Shown: piece by piece, positions 1-6,495 of the stretch
Position numbering within the stretch: the first letter of the stretch is position 1
Layout of the letters: each line of letters opens with the position of its first letter
Source: CAZKXX01 sp964556705
GTDB taxonomy: Bacteria > Acidobacteriota > Terriglobia > UBA7540
Direction: 5' to 3'
Assembly (NCBI GenBank): GCA_964556705.1
Contig: CAZKXX010000102.1
Span: 1-13,449, forward strand
Length of the DNA: 13,449 nt
The notes under the pieces: generated by a model
Seen by the model: only the letters and a program-made list of their open reading frames with translations
Told to the model about the DNA's origin: nothing
Databases searched by the model: none
Translations under genes and position numbers: made by a program

Positions 1-1509
1 GCCAGGCCGGACTTTCGAGACGATTTCCGCCACGGGGCGCTCGAGAACGCTGAAGTAAGGCTTCGGGTAGAGCCCGATCCAGAACGCCCAGAGGACGAGC
101 GGCACGAGCGTCATGACCTCGCGGAAGTTCAGGTCCTTGAGCCCCTGGTTCTTGGGGTTTTCCACCTTGCCGAACATCGTGCGCTGGTAAAGCCAGAGCA
201 TGTAGGCCGCGCCCAGCACGATGCCCAGAACGCCCCAGGCGGCCCAGCCGCGATTTTCCTGGAAGGCGCCCTGAAGGATCGTGAACTCGCCGATGAAGCC
301 ATTCAGGCCCGGCATGCCGATCGAAGAAAGCGTCATGATCATGAAAAAGATGGCGAACACCGGCATGACGTTCGAGAGCCCGCCGAACTCCTTGATCTCG
401 CGCGTGTGCCGCCGTTCGTAGATGAGCCCGACGATCAAGAACAGCGCGCCGGTCGAGATGCCGTGGTTGATCTGCTGGATGATGCTTCCCGCGATGCCGT
501 GATGGTTGAGCGCGAAGATGCCCAGCGTGCAGAAGCCCAGGTGGCTGACCGAAGAATAGGCGATGAGCTTCTTCATGTCGCGCTGCATCAGGGAGACGAG
601 CGCGCCGTACACGATGGCGATGAGGGAAAGCGTGACCATGACGCGGACGACGGCGGGGTCGGAGGCGGCGTCAGGCAGCAGAGGCAGCGAGAAGCGCACG
701 AAGCCGTAAGTCCCCATCTTCAGCAGGACGCCCGCGAGGATAACGGACCCGGCCGTGGGCGCTTCGACGTGCGCGTCCGGAAGCCACGTGTGCACCGGAA
801 ACATCGGCACCTTGATGGCGAAGGCGACGGCGAAGGCGGCGAAGACCCAGAGCTGGAGGTTCGCCGGCCACATGTCCGCGTGCTCGATGAGGCTGAGGAC
901 GTTGAAGGTGTACACGCCCGTGTCGGAGTGGTACTGGAAATAGAGGGCCAGAATTCCCAGCAGCATCAGTACGGAGCCGGCCAGCGTGTAAAGGAAGAAT
1001 TTGATGGCGGCGTAGAGCTTGCGCGGGCCGCCCCACACGCCGATGATGAAATACATCGGAACGAGCATCACTTCCCAGAAGACGTAGAAGAGGAAAAAAT
1101 CGAGCGCCATGAAGACGCCCAGCATGCCGGTCTGGAGCAGGAAGAACATCGCGTAGTATTCCTTGGCCCGCTCCTCGATCGCCGACCAGGACGAGAGCAC
1201 GGAGAGAAAGCCGAGGACGGTGGTCAGCATGATCATCAGGAAGCTGATGCCGTCGATCGCCAGGAAATACTGCGCGCCGATGGAAGGAATCCAGTCCACC
1301 TGCACGATGAACTTGAACTGCTGGTCGGGGGCTTCGCGCGGAAACCAGAAAACCAGCGGGAGCGAGACCAGGAGCGCAACGAACATCCCGATGTTGCCCC
1401 ACCACCGGATCGCCTGCTTGTTCTCCGAGGCGATGAAGAAAAGCGGAATCATCATCACCAGCGGCGTGAACAGGATGATGGTCAGGATGTTGTCATGAAA
1501 GAATTGCAT
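1..1509 (-). CDS. nuoM: NADH-quinone oxidoreductase subunit M (NuoM), 3' end cut by window edge
   Basis: Antiporter-like membrane subunit of respiratory complex I, thought to take part in proton pumping in the distal membrane arm. The frame is open from an ATG at 1509 to the left edge (503 codons, no stop), so only the last few residues should be missing, since the family is about 500-520 residues long. The protein is strongly hydrophobic with many membrane helices. Visible family motifs are FYVFWEVMLVPMYF with the key Glu146, AIKVPMFPVHTWLPDAHVEA with Lys233, SVILAGVLLKMGTYG with Lys264, and GLNGFIGEF with Glu408. These match E. coli NuoM Glu144, Lys234, Lys265 and Glu407. A GAGGT ribosome site lies 5 nt before the ATG (plus-strand acctc, 1515-1519). 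It follows nuoL with a 91-bp gap; nuoN is expected beyond the left edge but is not visible. Confidence 0.96.
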   Translation of the reverse strand, partial: MQFFHDNILTIILFTPLVMMIPLFFIASENKQAIRWWGNIGMFVALLVSLPLVFWFPREAPDQQFKFIVQVDWIPSIGAQYFLAIDGISFLMIMLTTVLGFLSVLSSWSAIEERAKEYYAMFFLLQTGMLGVFMALDFFLFYVFWEVMLVPMYFIIGVWGGPRKLYAAIKFFLYTLAGSVLMLLGILALYFQYHSDTGVYTFNVLSLIEHADMWPANLQLWVFAAFAVAFAIKVPMFPVHTWLPDAHVEAPTAGSVILAGVLLKMGTYGFVRFSLPLLPDAASDPAVVRVMVTLSLIAIVYGALVSLMQRDMKKLIAYSSVSHLGFCTLGIFALNHHGIAGSIIQQINHGISTGALFLIVGLIYERRHTREIKEFGGLSNVMPVFAIFFMIMTLSSIGMPGLNGFIGEFTILQGAFQENRGWAAWGVLGIVLGAAYMLWLYQRTMFGKVENPKNQGLKDLNFREVMTLVPLVLWAFWIGLYPKPYFSVLERPVAEIVSKVRPG

Positions 1510-1528
1510 CGTTGACCTCGAAAAATCG

Positions 1529-1563
1529 GTTCACCGTCAACAGTTCACAGTCCAGAGTGACCG
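1529..1563. repeat. Degenerate heptad tandem repeat, site A (nuoM/nuoL gap)
   Basis: Five consecutive 7-bp units on the plus strand: GTTCACC, GTCAACA, GTTCACA, GTCCAGA, GTGACCG. All start with GT, and most share a CA or AC in the second half. The array lies within the 91-bp nuoL-nuoM spacer. No inverted heptad arm is seen here, but a strong hairpin sits next to it (1574-1591). Function unknown; it belongs to a set of five similar sites in this window. Confidence 0.6.
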
Positions 1564-1573
1564 CCTGCTGGCC

Positions 1574-1591
1574 CGAGCGCAGGAGCGCTCG
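1574..1591 (-). other. Perfect hairpin between nuoL and nuoM
   Basis: CGAGCGC (1574-1580) and GCGCTCG (1585-1591) form a perfect 7-bp GC-rich stem with a 4-nt loop, 9 bp downstream of the nuoL stop codon. No run of T follows on the minus strand, so a terminator is unlikely. An mRNA-stability or processing element in the nuo transcript is the simplest guess. Confidence 0.5.
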
Positions 1592-1600
1592 CCTCTCAGG

Positions 1601-3595
1601 TCAGACGTAGAACAGGTAATACGCCAGGAACGCCAGCACGCCCGCCACGATGACGAGCGCGTACTGCTGCACGAGCCCCGTCTGGATGACGCGCACCGGG
1701 TAGCTCAGCACCTTGACCGTGAAGGCCAGAACGTTCACCAGCCCGTCAATCACCCAGAGGTCCCAGAGGCGCGAAAGTTCGCCGGTCATGCGGGTGATCC
1801 AGCCCGTGCCGTTCACGCCGCCGTCCACAACGATCTGATCGAAGGCGGCGGCGGCGTTGCCGACGTCCTGCGTGCGATCGACGACCAGTGCGTCATAAAT
1901 TTCATCCACATAATATTTGTTGTACACCGCGGTGTAGAGTGCGCCGGCGGAAGCAGCCACGCGCTCGGGCAGCTCAGGCCGGCGGTAATACATCCAGTAA
2001 GCGCCGCCGATCCCGACGGCCGCGGCGGCGATCGAAAGGCCCACGACGAAAGCGTGCGAGACGTGGTGCTCGGGCGCGGTCACGGGATTGCGGAAGACAG
2101 GCGCGAGAAAATCCGCGAATTTCGCCGCCGGAAAATTGACATATCCGCCGACCGCGGAGAGCGCCGCGAGCGCGCCGAGCGGAATCAGCATCGAGCGCGG
2201 CGATTCGTGGATGTGGTGTTCGATTTCGTGCGGCACGCGCGACGGGCCGAAGAACGTCAGGAACGCCAGCCGGAACATGTAAAACGCCGTCAGCGCCGCC
2301 GTCACCACCGCCGCCCAGAAGACCCAGCCGTGGCCGTAAGCGCCAGCGAGGATTTCGTCCTTGCTGAAAAATCCCGCCAGGCCCGGCACGCCGGCAATTG
2401 CCAGCGTGGCAATGAACATCGTCCAGAAGGTGACGGGGATTTTGTTTTTCAGCCCGCCCATCTTGCGCAGGTCCTGCTCGCCGGAAAGCGCGTGAATCAC
2501 GCTGCCGGCGGCCAGAAAGAGCAGCGCCTTGAAAAACGCGTGCGTCATGAGGTGGAAAATTCCCGCCGTGAACGCGCCGACGCCGCAGGCGAGAAACATG
2601 TAACCGAGCTGGCTGACGGTGGAATAAGCGAGCACGCGCTTGATATCCGTTTGCGCGAGACCGATGGTGGCGGCGAAGAACGCCGTCGCGGCGCCAATAG
2701 CGGCGACCACGCCGAGAGCTTCGGGCGAAAGCACGTAGAGCGCGTTCGAGCGCGCCACCATATAAACGCCCGCCGTCACCATCGTCGCCGCGTGGATCAG
2801 CGCGCTGACGGGCGTGGGGCCTTCCATCGCGTCGGGCAGCCAGGTGTAAAGCGGAATCTGCGCGGATTTTCCCGTCGCGCCGAGGAACAGGAGCAGACAA
2901 ATCGCCGTGATGATGCCGTCGCCGACTTCGAACCGGCCGCTGCGTGCGATCGCCGTGACCTCGAGATAGTTGACGCTGCCGAAGGTCATCACGATCAGCA
3001 TGATGCCGAGCAGAAACCCGGCATCCCCGATGCGATTGACGATGAACGCCTTCTTTCCGGCGTCGGAAGCCGACGTGCGCTGGAAATAGAATCCGATGAG
3101 AAGATAAGAGCACAGACCGACACCCTCCCAGCCGACGAACATCATCAGGTAGTTGTCCGCCAGGACCAGGATGAGCATCGAGAGCATGAAGAGATTGAGG
3201 TAGCCGAAGAAGCGGTAGTAGCCGCCTTCGTGGCCCATGTAGCCGATGGAATAAACGTGGATGAGAAATCCCACGCCGGTAACGACCAGCATCATGACGC
3301 CGGAGAGCGCGTCGAGGTGAAATCCAAAGTCCGCCCGCAGGAAGCCGACCGCGCCGTCCGAGAGTCGGAACGGGCCGGCGGGAAGCCATTCGTAGAGGAT
3401 CTTCGTGAAGACCTGTCCGTCGAGGCGCAGGAGCTGCGTGAAAGCTCCGAGAGCCCAGAGGAACGACAGACCCGGAAGACCGACCGAAATGATGGAAACG
3501 GCGCGGTTCGAGAGCCGGCGGCCCCAGAGAAGCTGAATCAGAGCGCCCAGTCCGGGGAGCAGCGGAACAAGCCAGATGAAGTCCAAGAAGAGCAT
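1601..3595 (-). CDS. nuoL: NADH-quinone oxidoreductase subunit L (NuoL)
   Basis: The most distal antiporter-like subunit of complex I, carrying the long lateral helix that runs along the membrane arm. It has 664 residues, at the upper end of the usual 610-670. Motifs seen: NYLMMFVGWEGVGLCSYLL with Glu157; TGKSAQIPLYTWLPDAMEGP with Lys243; VSALIHAATMV with His268; THAFFKALLFLAAGSVIH with Lys356; and AGVPGLAGFFSKDEIL. The last 100 residues (from about KYYVDEIYDALVVDRTQD) fit the amphipathic lateral helix plus a final membrane helix. The ATG at 3595 fits the family N-terminus (MLFLDFIWLVPLLPGLGALI), but there is no Shine-Dalgarno motif, because a heptad repeat array ends directly at the start codon. 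Spacing is 116 bp from nuoK and 91 bp to nuoM. Confidence 0.97.
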   Translation of the reverse strand: MLFLDFIWLVPLLPGLGALIQLLWGRRLSNRAVSIISVGLPGLSFLWALGAFTQLLRLDGQVFTKILYEWLPAGPFRLSDGAVGFLRADFGFHLDALSGVMMLVVTGVGFLIHVYSIGYMGHEGGYYRFFGYLNLFMLSMLILVLADNYLMMFVGWEGVGLCSYLLIGFYFQRTSASDAGKKAFIVNRIGDAGFLLGIMLIVMTFGSVNYLEVTAIARSGRFEVGDGIITAICLLLFLGATGKSAQIPLYTWLPDAMEGPTPVSALIHAATMVTAGVYMVARSNALYVLSPEALGVVAAIGAATAFFAATIGLAQTDIKRVLAYSTVSQLGYMFLACGVGAFTAGIFHLMTHAFFKALLFLAAGSVIHALSGEQDLRKMGGLKNKIPVTFWTMFIATLAIAGVPGLAGFFSKDEILAGAYGHGWVFWAAVVTAALTAFYMFRLAFLTFFGPSRVPHEIEHHIHESPRSMLIPLGALAALSAVGGYVNFPAAKFADFLAPVFRNPVTAPEHHVSHAFVVGLSIAAAAVGIGGAYWMYYRRPELPERVAASAGALYTAVYNKYYVDEIYDALVVDRTQDVGNAAAAFDQIVVDGGVNGTGWITRMTGELSRLWDLWVIDGLVNVLAFTVKVLSYPVRVIQTGLVQQYALVIVAGVLAFLAYYLFYV

Positions 3596-3596
3596 A

Positions 3597-3697
3597 GGTT
3601 ACAGGGGACAGGTTACAGGGGACAGACCGCGCGGGACGGGGCTTCCGGCGCTCCGCAAGGACTCGCCGTTGTTCCCTGTCCCCTGCAACCTGTAACC
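3597..3697. repeat. Inverted pair of heptad arrays, site B (nuoL/nuoK gap)
   Basis: Left arm (plus strand, 3597-3624): GGTTACA, GGGGACA, GGTTACA, GGGGACA. Right arm (3670-3697): TGTTCCC, TGTCCCC, TGCAACC, TGTAACC, which is the same kind of unit in reverse complement. The outer ends pair perfectly over 10 bp (AGGTTACAGG at 3596-3605 with CCTGTAACCT at 3689-3698), and GGGGACAGG (3604-3612) pairs with CCTGTCCCC (3675-3683). The spacer between the arms is 45 bp (3625-3669) and holds no gene. The whole 116-bp gap lies inside the expected nuo transcript and should fold into a long imperfect hairpin. It fills the position where the nuoL ribosome site would be. Confidence 0.75.
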
Positions 3698-3711
3698 TTT
3701 TCGACTTATAC

Positions 3712-4014
3712 TCACCATTTCAGCAAGTTGATCTCGTCCGCGTTGAGCGTCTCCTTGTTGCGGAACAGGGCGATGATAAGCCCCAGTCCCACGGCGGCCT
3801 CCGCGGCCGCAACCGTAATCACGAATATCGCGAACACCTGGCCGTCAATCTGTTTAAACCAGTTGCTGAACGCCACCAGGTTGATGTTGACGGCGTTAAA
3901 GATAAGTTCGATGGACATCAGAATGATGATGACGTTCCGTCGCGTCAGCACTCCGATGACGCCCACGGCGAACAGCGCGCTGCCCAGAAACAGGTACCAG
4001 TGCGTGGGGATCAT
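3712..4014 (-). CDS. nuoK: NADH-quinone oxidoreductase subunit K (NuoK)
   Basis: Small three-helix membrane subunit of complex I, homologous to MrpC, in the proton path between NuoJ and the antiporter-like subunits. It has exactly 100 residues, the typical length. The conserved membrane glutamates fall at the same numbers as in E. coli: Glu36 in MSIELIFNAVNIN and Glu72 in VAAAEAAVGLGL. The start is the ATG at 4014, which overlaps the nuoJ stop as ATGA. A GGAGG ribosome site (plus-strand cctcc, 4020-4024) lies 5 nt upstream, inside nuoJ. The same frame is open further upstream to 4251, but that is read-through over nuoJ and not part of the protein. Confidence 0.97.
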   Translation of the reverse strand: MIPTHWYLFLGSALFAVGVIGVLTRRNVIIILMSIELIFNAVNINLVAFSNWFKQIDGQVFAIFVITVAAAEAAVGLGLIIALFRNKETLNADEINLLKW

Positions 4015-4523
4015 CCGATCCTCCGCTTGGCCAGGATGACGGCGCCGATCATCGCCACGAGCAGCAGCAAGGAGGCGATTTCGACCGGCAGCATGTAATT
4101 CATGTAAAGCGCGCGGGCGATGGCCTGCGTGTTGCCGAGCGGCTCGCCCGTTGCCGCAACAGGTCCGAGGGCCAACCCTTCCCTGCCCTGCCACAAACCG
4201 TAAACGAGCATCGCCGCCAGCACGGTGGCCGTGCCCATGGCCAGAGCCCACTGGCGACTGAACCGAGCTTCGGTGACCACCACCTCGATGTTGATGAGCA
4301 TCACGACGAACAGGAAGAGCACCATGATGCCGCCGACGTAAAGGATGATCTGAACCGCAAACAGAAACTCCGCGTGGAGAAGAAGAAAAACTCCGCCCAC
4401 CGAAAACAGCGCGACGATCAGCGCGATGATGCTGTGCACCGGGTTTCGGCGCGTGATGACCAGGATGGCCGAGCCCAGCGCCAGAACAGACAGGAAAATA
4501 AACGCGATTTGCACGAGCGTCAT
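4011..4523 (-). CDS. nuoJ: NADH-quinone oxidoreductase subunit J (NuoJ)
   Basis: Membrane subunit of complex I next to NuoH and NuoK. The third helix, whose pi-bulge is implicated in coupling, is visible as ILYVGGIMVLFLFVVMLIN with the conserved Tyr at 62 (E. coli Tyr59). The protein has 170 residues and about five membrane helices. I start it at the ATG at 4523 (MTLVQIAFIFL), although the frame is open to 4607: the extra 28 residues are polar and are a translation of the heptad/hairpin spacer. AAGGA lies about 10 nt before the chosen start. It is translationally coupled to nuoK by a 4-bp overlap. The 98-bp gap from nuoI holds the site C repeat and a chain of hairpins. Confidence 0.95.
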   Translation of the reverse strand: MTLVQIAFIFLSVLALGSAILVITRRNPVHSIIALIVALFSVGGVFLLLHAEFLFAVQIILYVGGIMVLFLFVVMLINIEVVVTEARFSRQWALAMGTATVLAAMLVYGLWQGREGLALGPVAATGEPLGNTQAIARALYMNYMLPVEIASLLLLVAMIGAVILAKRRIG

Positions 4524-4529
4524 GAAGCT

Positions 4530-4557
4530 GTGGTCCTTGATCCGTTGTCCTTCGTCC
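4530..4557. repeat. Degenerate heptad tandem repeat, site C (nuoJ/nuoI gap)
   Basis: Four plus-strand units in register: GTGGTCC, TTGATCC, GTTGTCC, TTCGTCC. All end in TCC and most have T or G in the first two positions. The array begins 6 bp upstream of the nuoJ start. There is no inverted heptad partner; the other side of the gap is occupied by the hairpin chain at 4556-4620. The unit is close to that of site E in the glnE/glnA gap (GTTGTCC occurs in both). Confidence 0.65.
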
Positions 4558-4620
4558 CGCAGCGCGGGTCTGTGGCGCGACCCGCGGTTCGACAAACCGC
4601 AGGTCAAACGGCAGACCTGC
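4556..4620 (-). other. Chain of four overlapping hairpins after nuoI
   Basis: Four perfect inverted repeats follow one another and share bases: CCCGC/GCGGG (4556-4560 with 4564-4568), GCGGGTC/GACCCGC (4564-4570 with 4579-4585, 8-nt loop), GCGGTT/AACCGC (4584-4589 with 4595-4600, 5-nt loop) and GCAGGTC/GACCTGC (4599-4605 with 4614-4620, 8-nt loop). The two 7-bp stems with 8-nt loops differ only at one base pair, changed on both sides (G-C versus A-T). The first arm can also pair with the last through a G-U wobble, so alternative folds are possible. The chain begins 1 nt after the nuoI stop. There is no T-run, so it is more like a REP/BIME-type or mRNA-stability element than a terminator. Confidence 0.6.
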
Positions 4621-4621
4621 T

Positions 4622-5092
4622 TTACCGCGTGTACCGCACCGGCTGCGGGCCCTGCTCGAGCATCACGCGGTCCCAGATCATCCCTCGCCGGTCGTAGTGC
4701 GCGATCTCAAAATCCTGCGTCAACTCCAGCGCGTCCACCGGACAGGCGTCCTCGCACAGCCCGCAGAACATGCACCGCGACGTGTCGTAGGTGAACGTCG
4801 TCAATTTCTTCTTGCGGTCTTCTGTCCGCTCCCACGCCACCACAATCAGGTTCTCCGGGCAGGCCAGCGAGCAGAGGTTGCAGGCGATGCAGAGCGTCTC
4901 GCCCGTCTCGGGATGATTGTTCAGCCGCGGCGCGCCGCGATAACGCTCCGCCACCGGCGGGCGCTCCAGCGGATACTGCTCCGTGTAGAGCGCGTCCCGC
5001 CGCCCGCGCATCGCCCCCAGCAGGTACGAGAACGTCAGACCCAGCCCCTTCACCAGGTCCACGAGAAAAATCGTGCGAAGCAGTTCCTTCAT
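4622..5092 (-). CDS. nuoI: NADH-quinone oxidoreductase subunit I (NuoI), two 4Fe-4S clusters
   Basis: Peripheral-arm subunit holding clusters N6a and N6b, which pass electrons toward N2 and the quinone site. Two 4Fe-4S motifs are visible: CIACNLCSLACPE with Cys68, 71, 74 and 78, and CMFCGLCEDACP with Cys107, 110, 113 and 117. The N-terminus has the family's amphipathic stretch (VKGLGLTFSYLLGAM), which anchors it at the membrane interface. Its 156 residues are in the normal range. It begins 3 bp after the nuoH stop; the junction TGAGGAATG supplies a GAGGA ribosome site overlapping that stop, so H and I are tightly coupled. The stop at 4622-4624 is followed at once by the hairpin chain. Confidence 0.97.
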   Translation of the reverse strand: MKELLRTIFLVDLVKGLGLTFSYLLGAMRGRRDALYTEQYPLERPPVAERYRGAPRLNNHPETGETLCIACNLCSLACPENLIVVAWERTEDRKKKLTTFTYDTSRCMFCGLCEDACPVDALELTQDFEIAHYDRRGMIWDRVMLEQGPQPVRYTR

Positions 5093-5095
5093 TCC

Positions 5096-6307
5096 TCACC
5101 CGATCAGCCAGGCGGCCAACGGAGTCGTTCGCTCGCCGAGGTAGTAGCGGACCAGCGCCGTCACGATAATGTTGGCCAGCGCCAGAGGAATCATCCAGCG
5201 CCACCCGACGCGCATCAGTTGGTCGTAGCGGTAGCGCGGAAACGTGGCGCGATACCAGATGTAAGCGTAGAGAAACAACATCACTTTCGCGGTAAACCAG
5301 AAGATTCCCTGGATGGCGTTGAGCACCGGAGGCAACGCTACAACGCCTGCCAGCAGGAGCAATGCCACGGCAAGACCGATGAAGAAGATCCGTTCGGCGG
5401 CGACCAGGCTTCGCGAGCCATAGTGGAAGACAAATCCCGCCGCGCCGACGAGCGCCACAATCGGCGCGTAGTTCAGGAAGTCGAAGGCGGCCACGCTCGC
5501 GAACGGCCGCAGCCAGCCGCCGAGAAACAGCGTTACAGCGAGGCAGGAGATCACGACCATGCCGGTGTATTCCGCCATGAAAAAGAGCGCGAAGCGGAAG
5601 CCGCTGTATTCGGTATGGAAGCCCGCGGTCAGTTCCGACTCCGCCTCGGGCAGGTCGAAGGGATTGCGATTGGTTTCCGCCACGCCGGCAATCAGAAAGA
5701 TGAGGAACGCGACGGGCTGGACGACGACGTTCCACAGGCCCATTTCGTGCTGCCGCTGGACGATTTCCACCATGCTGAGCGAGTTTGCCACGAGCAGCAC
5801 GCTGACCACGGACATTCCGAGCGCCACTTCATAACTGATGAGCTGCGCGGAGGCGCGCAGCGCTCCGAGGAGCGGATAGTGGCTGTTCGAGGACCAGCCC
5901 GCCAGGATGACGCCGTAAATCCCCAGCGAGGAGACGGCCAGAATGAAAAGGATGCCGATGTTGATGTCCGTGATGAAAAAGTTGTCGGCGAACGGAATGA
6001 CGGCGAATACCGTGAACGCGGCGATGATGGAGATGACCGGTGCGAGCAGAAAAACAAACTTGTCAGCGCCCGCGGGAACGAGGTCTTCCTTGAGCAGCAG
6101 CTTCAGCCCGTCGGCGATCGGCTGGAGCAGGCCCCACGGCCCGACGCGCATCGGTCCCAGGCGTGCCTGCATGAAGGCCAGCACCTTGCGCTCCATATAG
6201 ACGAGGTACGCGACGAGGCCCGAAACGATACCGAAAACGATGAGAATCTTCACCGCGGCGAGGAGCAGCGGCTGGCTTTGCAGGAATTCGAGAGCGCGTT
6301 CGATCAT
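5096..6307 (-). CDS. nuoH: NADH-quinone oxidoreductase subunit H (NuoH)
   Basis: Membrane subunit that forms, with NuoB and NuoD, the quinone-binding chamber and the start of the proton path. It has 403 residues and is highly hydrophobic. Family motifs: YMERKVLAFMQARLGPMRVG (residues 37-56), LLQPIADGLKLLLKED (60-75), AETNRNPFDLPEAESEL (210-226) and GFHTEYSGFRFALFFMAEY (229-247). I chose the ATG at 6307 (MIERALEFLQ). The frame runs to 6379, but the extra 24 residues, including TRHSSLITRH, are a translation of the heptad repeat at site D. No clear Shine-Dalgarno motif precedes 6307. It follows nuoD after a 188-bp gap, where nuoE, F and G would lie in a standard operon. Confidence 0.96.
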   Translation of the reverse strand: MIERALEFLQSQPLLLAAVKILIVFGIVSGLVAYLVYMERKVLAFMQARLGPMRVGPWGLLQPIADGLKLLLKEDLVPAGADKFVFLLAPVISIIAAFTVFAVIPFADNFFITDINIGILFILAVSSLGIYGVILAGWSSNSHYPLLGALRASAQLISYEVALGMSVVSVLLVANSLSMVEIVQRQHEMGLWNVVVQPVAFLIFLIAGVAETNRNPFDLPEAESELTAGFHTEYSGFRFALFFMAEYTGMVVISCLAVTLFLGGWLRPFASVAAFDFLNYAPIVALVGAAGFVFHYGSRSLVAAERIFFIGLAVALLLLAGVVALPPVLNAIQGIFWFTAKVMLFLYAYIWYRATFPRYRYDQLMRVGWRWMIPLALANIIVTALVRYYLGERTTPLAAWLIG

Positions 6308-6319
6308 GGATTTACGGCA

Positions 6320-6489
6320 GTGACGAGTGATGAGTGACGAGTGGCGAGTCCGAAGAACCGAATCTGAGCCACCCCGCAAGACAGAGACAACAACGCATCG
6401 CTATTTCCGCAGGCCAACGGTCCTTTTCCGCCAGATTCCATACTTAAGCCAGGCGTCCGAATGCGCATTCGTCACTTGCCACTCGTCAG
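6320..6489. repeat. Inverted pair of heptad arrays, site D (nuoH/nuoD gap)
   Basis: Left array (plus strand, 6320-6354): GTGACGA, GTGATGA, GTGACGA, GTGGCGA, GTCCGAA. Right array (6469-6489): TCGTCAC, TTGCCAC, TCGTCAG, the reverse-complement type. The arms are separated by 114 bp (6355-6468) in which I see no gene, RNA or promoter. The arrangement repeats that of sites B and E but with a longer middle. The array starts 12 bp from the nuoH start and the right arm ends 6 bp from the nuoD stop, so it fills nearly the whole intergenic region. Confidence 0.7.
6458..6471. repeat. 14-bp perfect palindrome
   Basis: CGAATGCGCATTCG is its own reverse complement and overlaps the first unit of the right heptad array of site D. 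It could be a protein-binding site or chance; as RNA it could form only a short hairpin with a tight loop. No function is assigned. Confidence 0.35.
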
Positions 6490-6495
6490 TGCACT

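Noticed and set aside
406..1515. 369-codon plus-strand open frame opposite nuoM
   Set aside because: Shadow of nuoM, whose reading frame is intact from 1509 to the edge; the plus-strand product is a charged string with no motif.
1574..1591. Terminator between nuoL and nuoM
   Set aside because: The stem is strong, but no T-run follows on the transcribed strand, and nuoM downstream has a good ribosome site and belongs to the same complex.
3597..3697. Repeat array as a CRISPR
   Set aside because: Units are 7 bp, contiguous and degenerate, with no 23-40 bp repeats, no unique spacers of fixed length and no cas genes.
2054..4039. 661-codon plus-strand open frame opposite nuoL and nuoK
   Set aside because: It is antisense to clear complex I genes; its product is an Arg/Glu/Asp/His-rich low-complexity string with no family motif, as expected from high-GC third positions. 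It also crosses repeat DNA.
4697..6337. 546-codon plus-strand open frame opposite nuoI and nuoH
   Set aside because: Antisense shadow with the same charged low-complexity composition; both opposite genes have intact family motifs.
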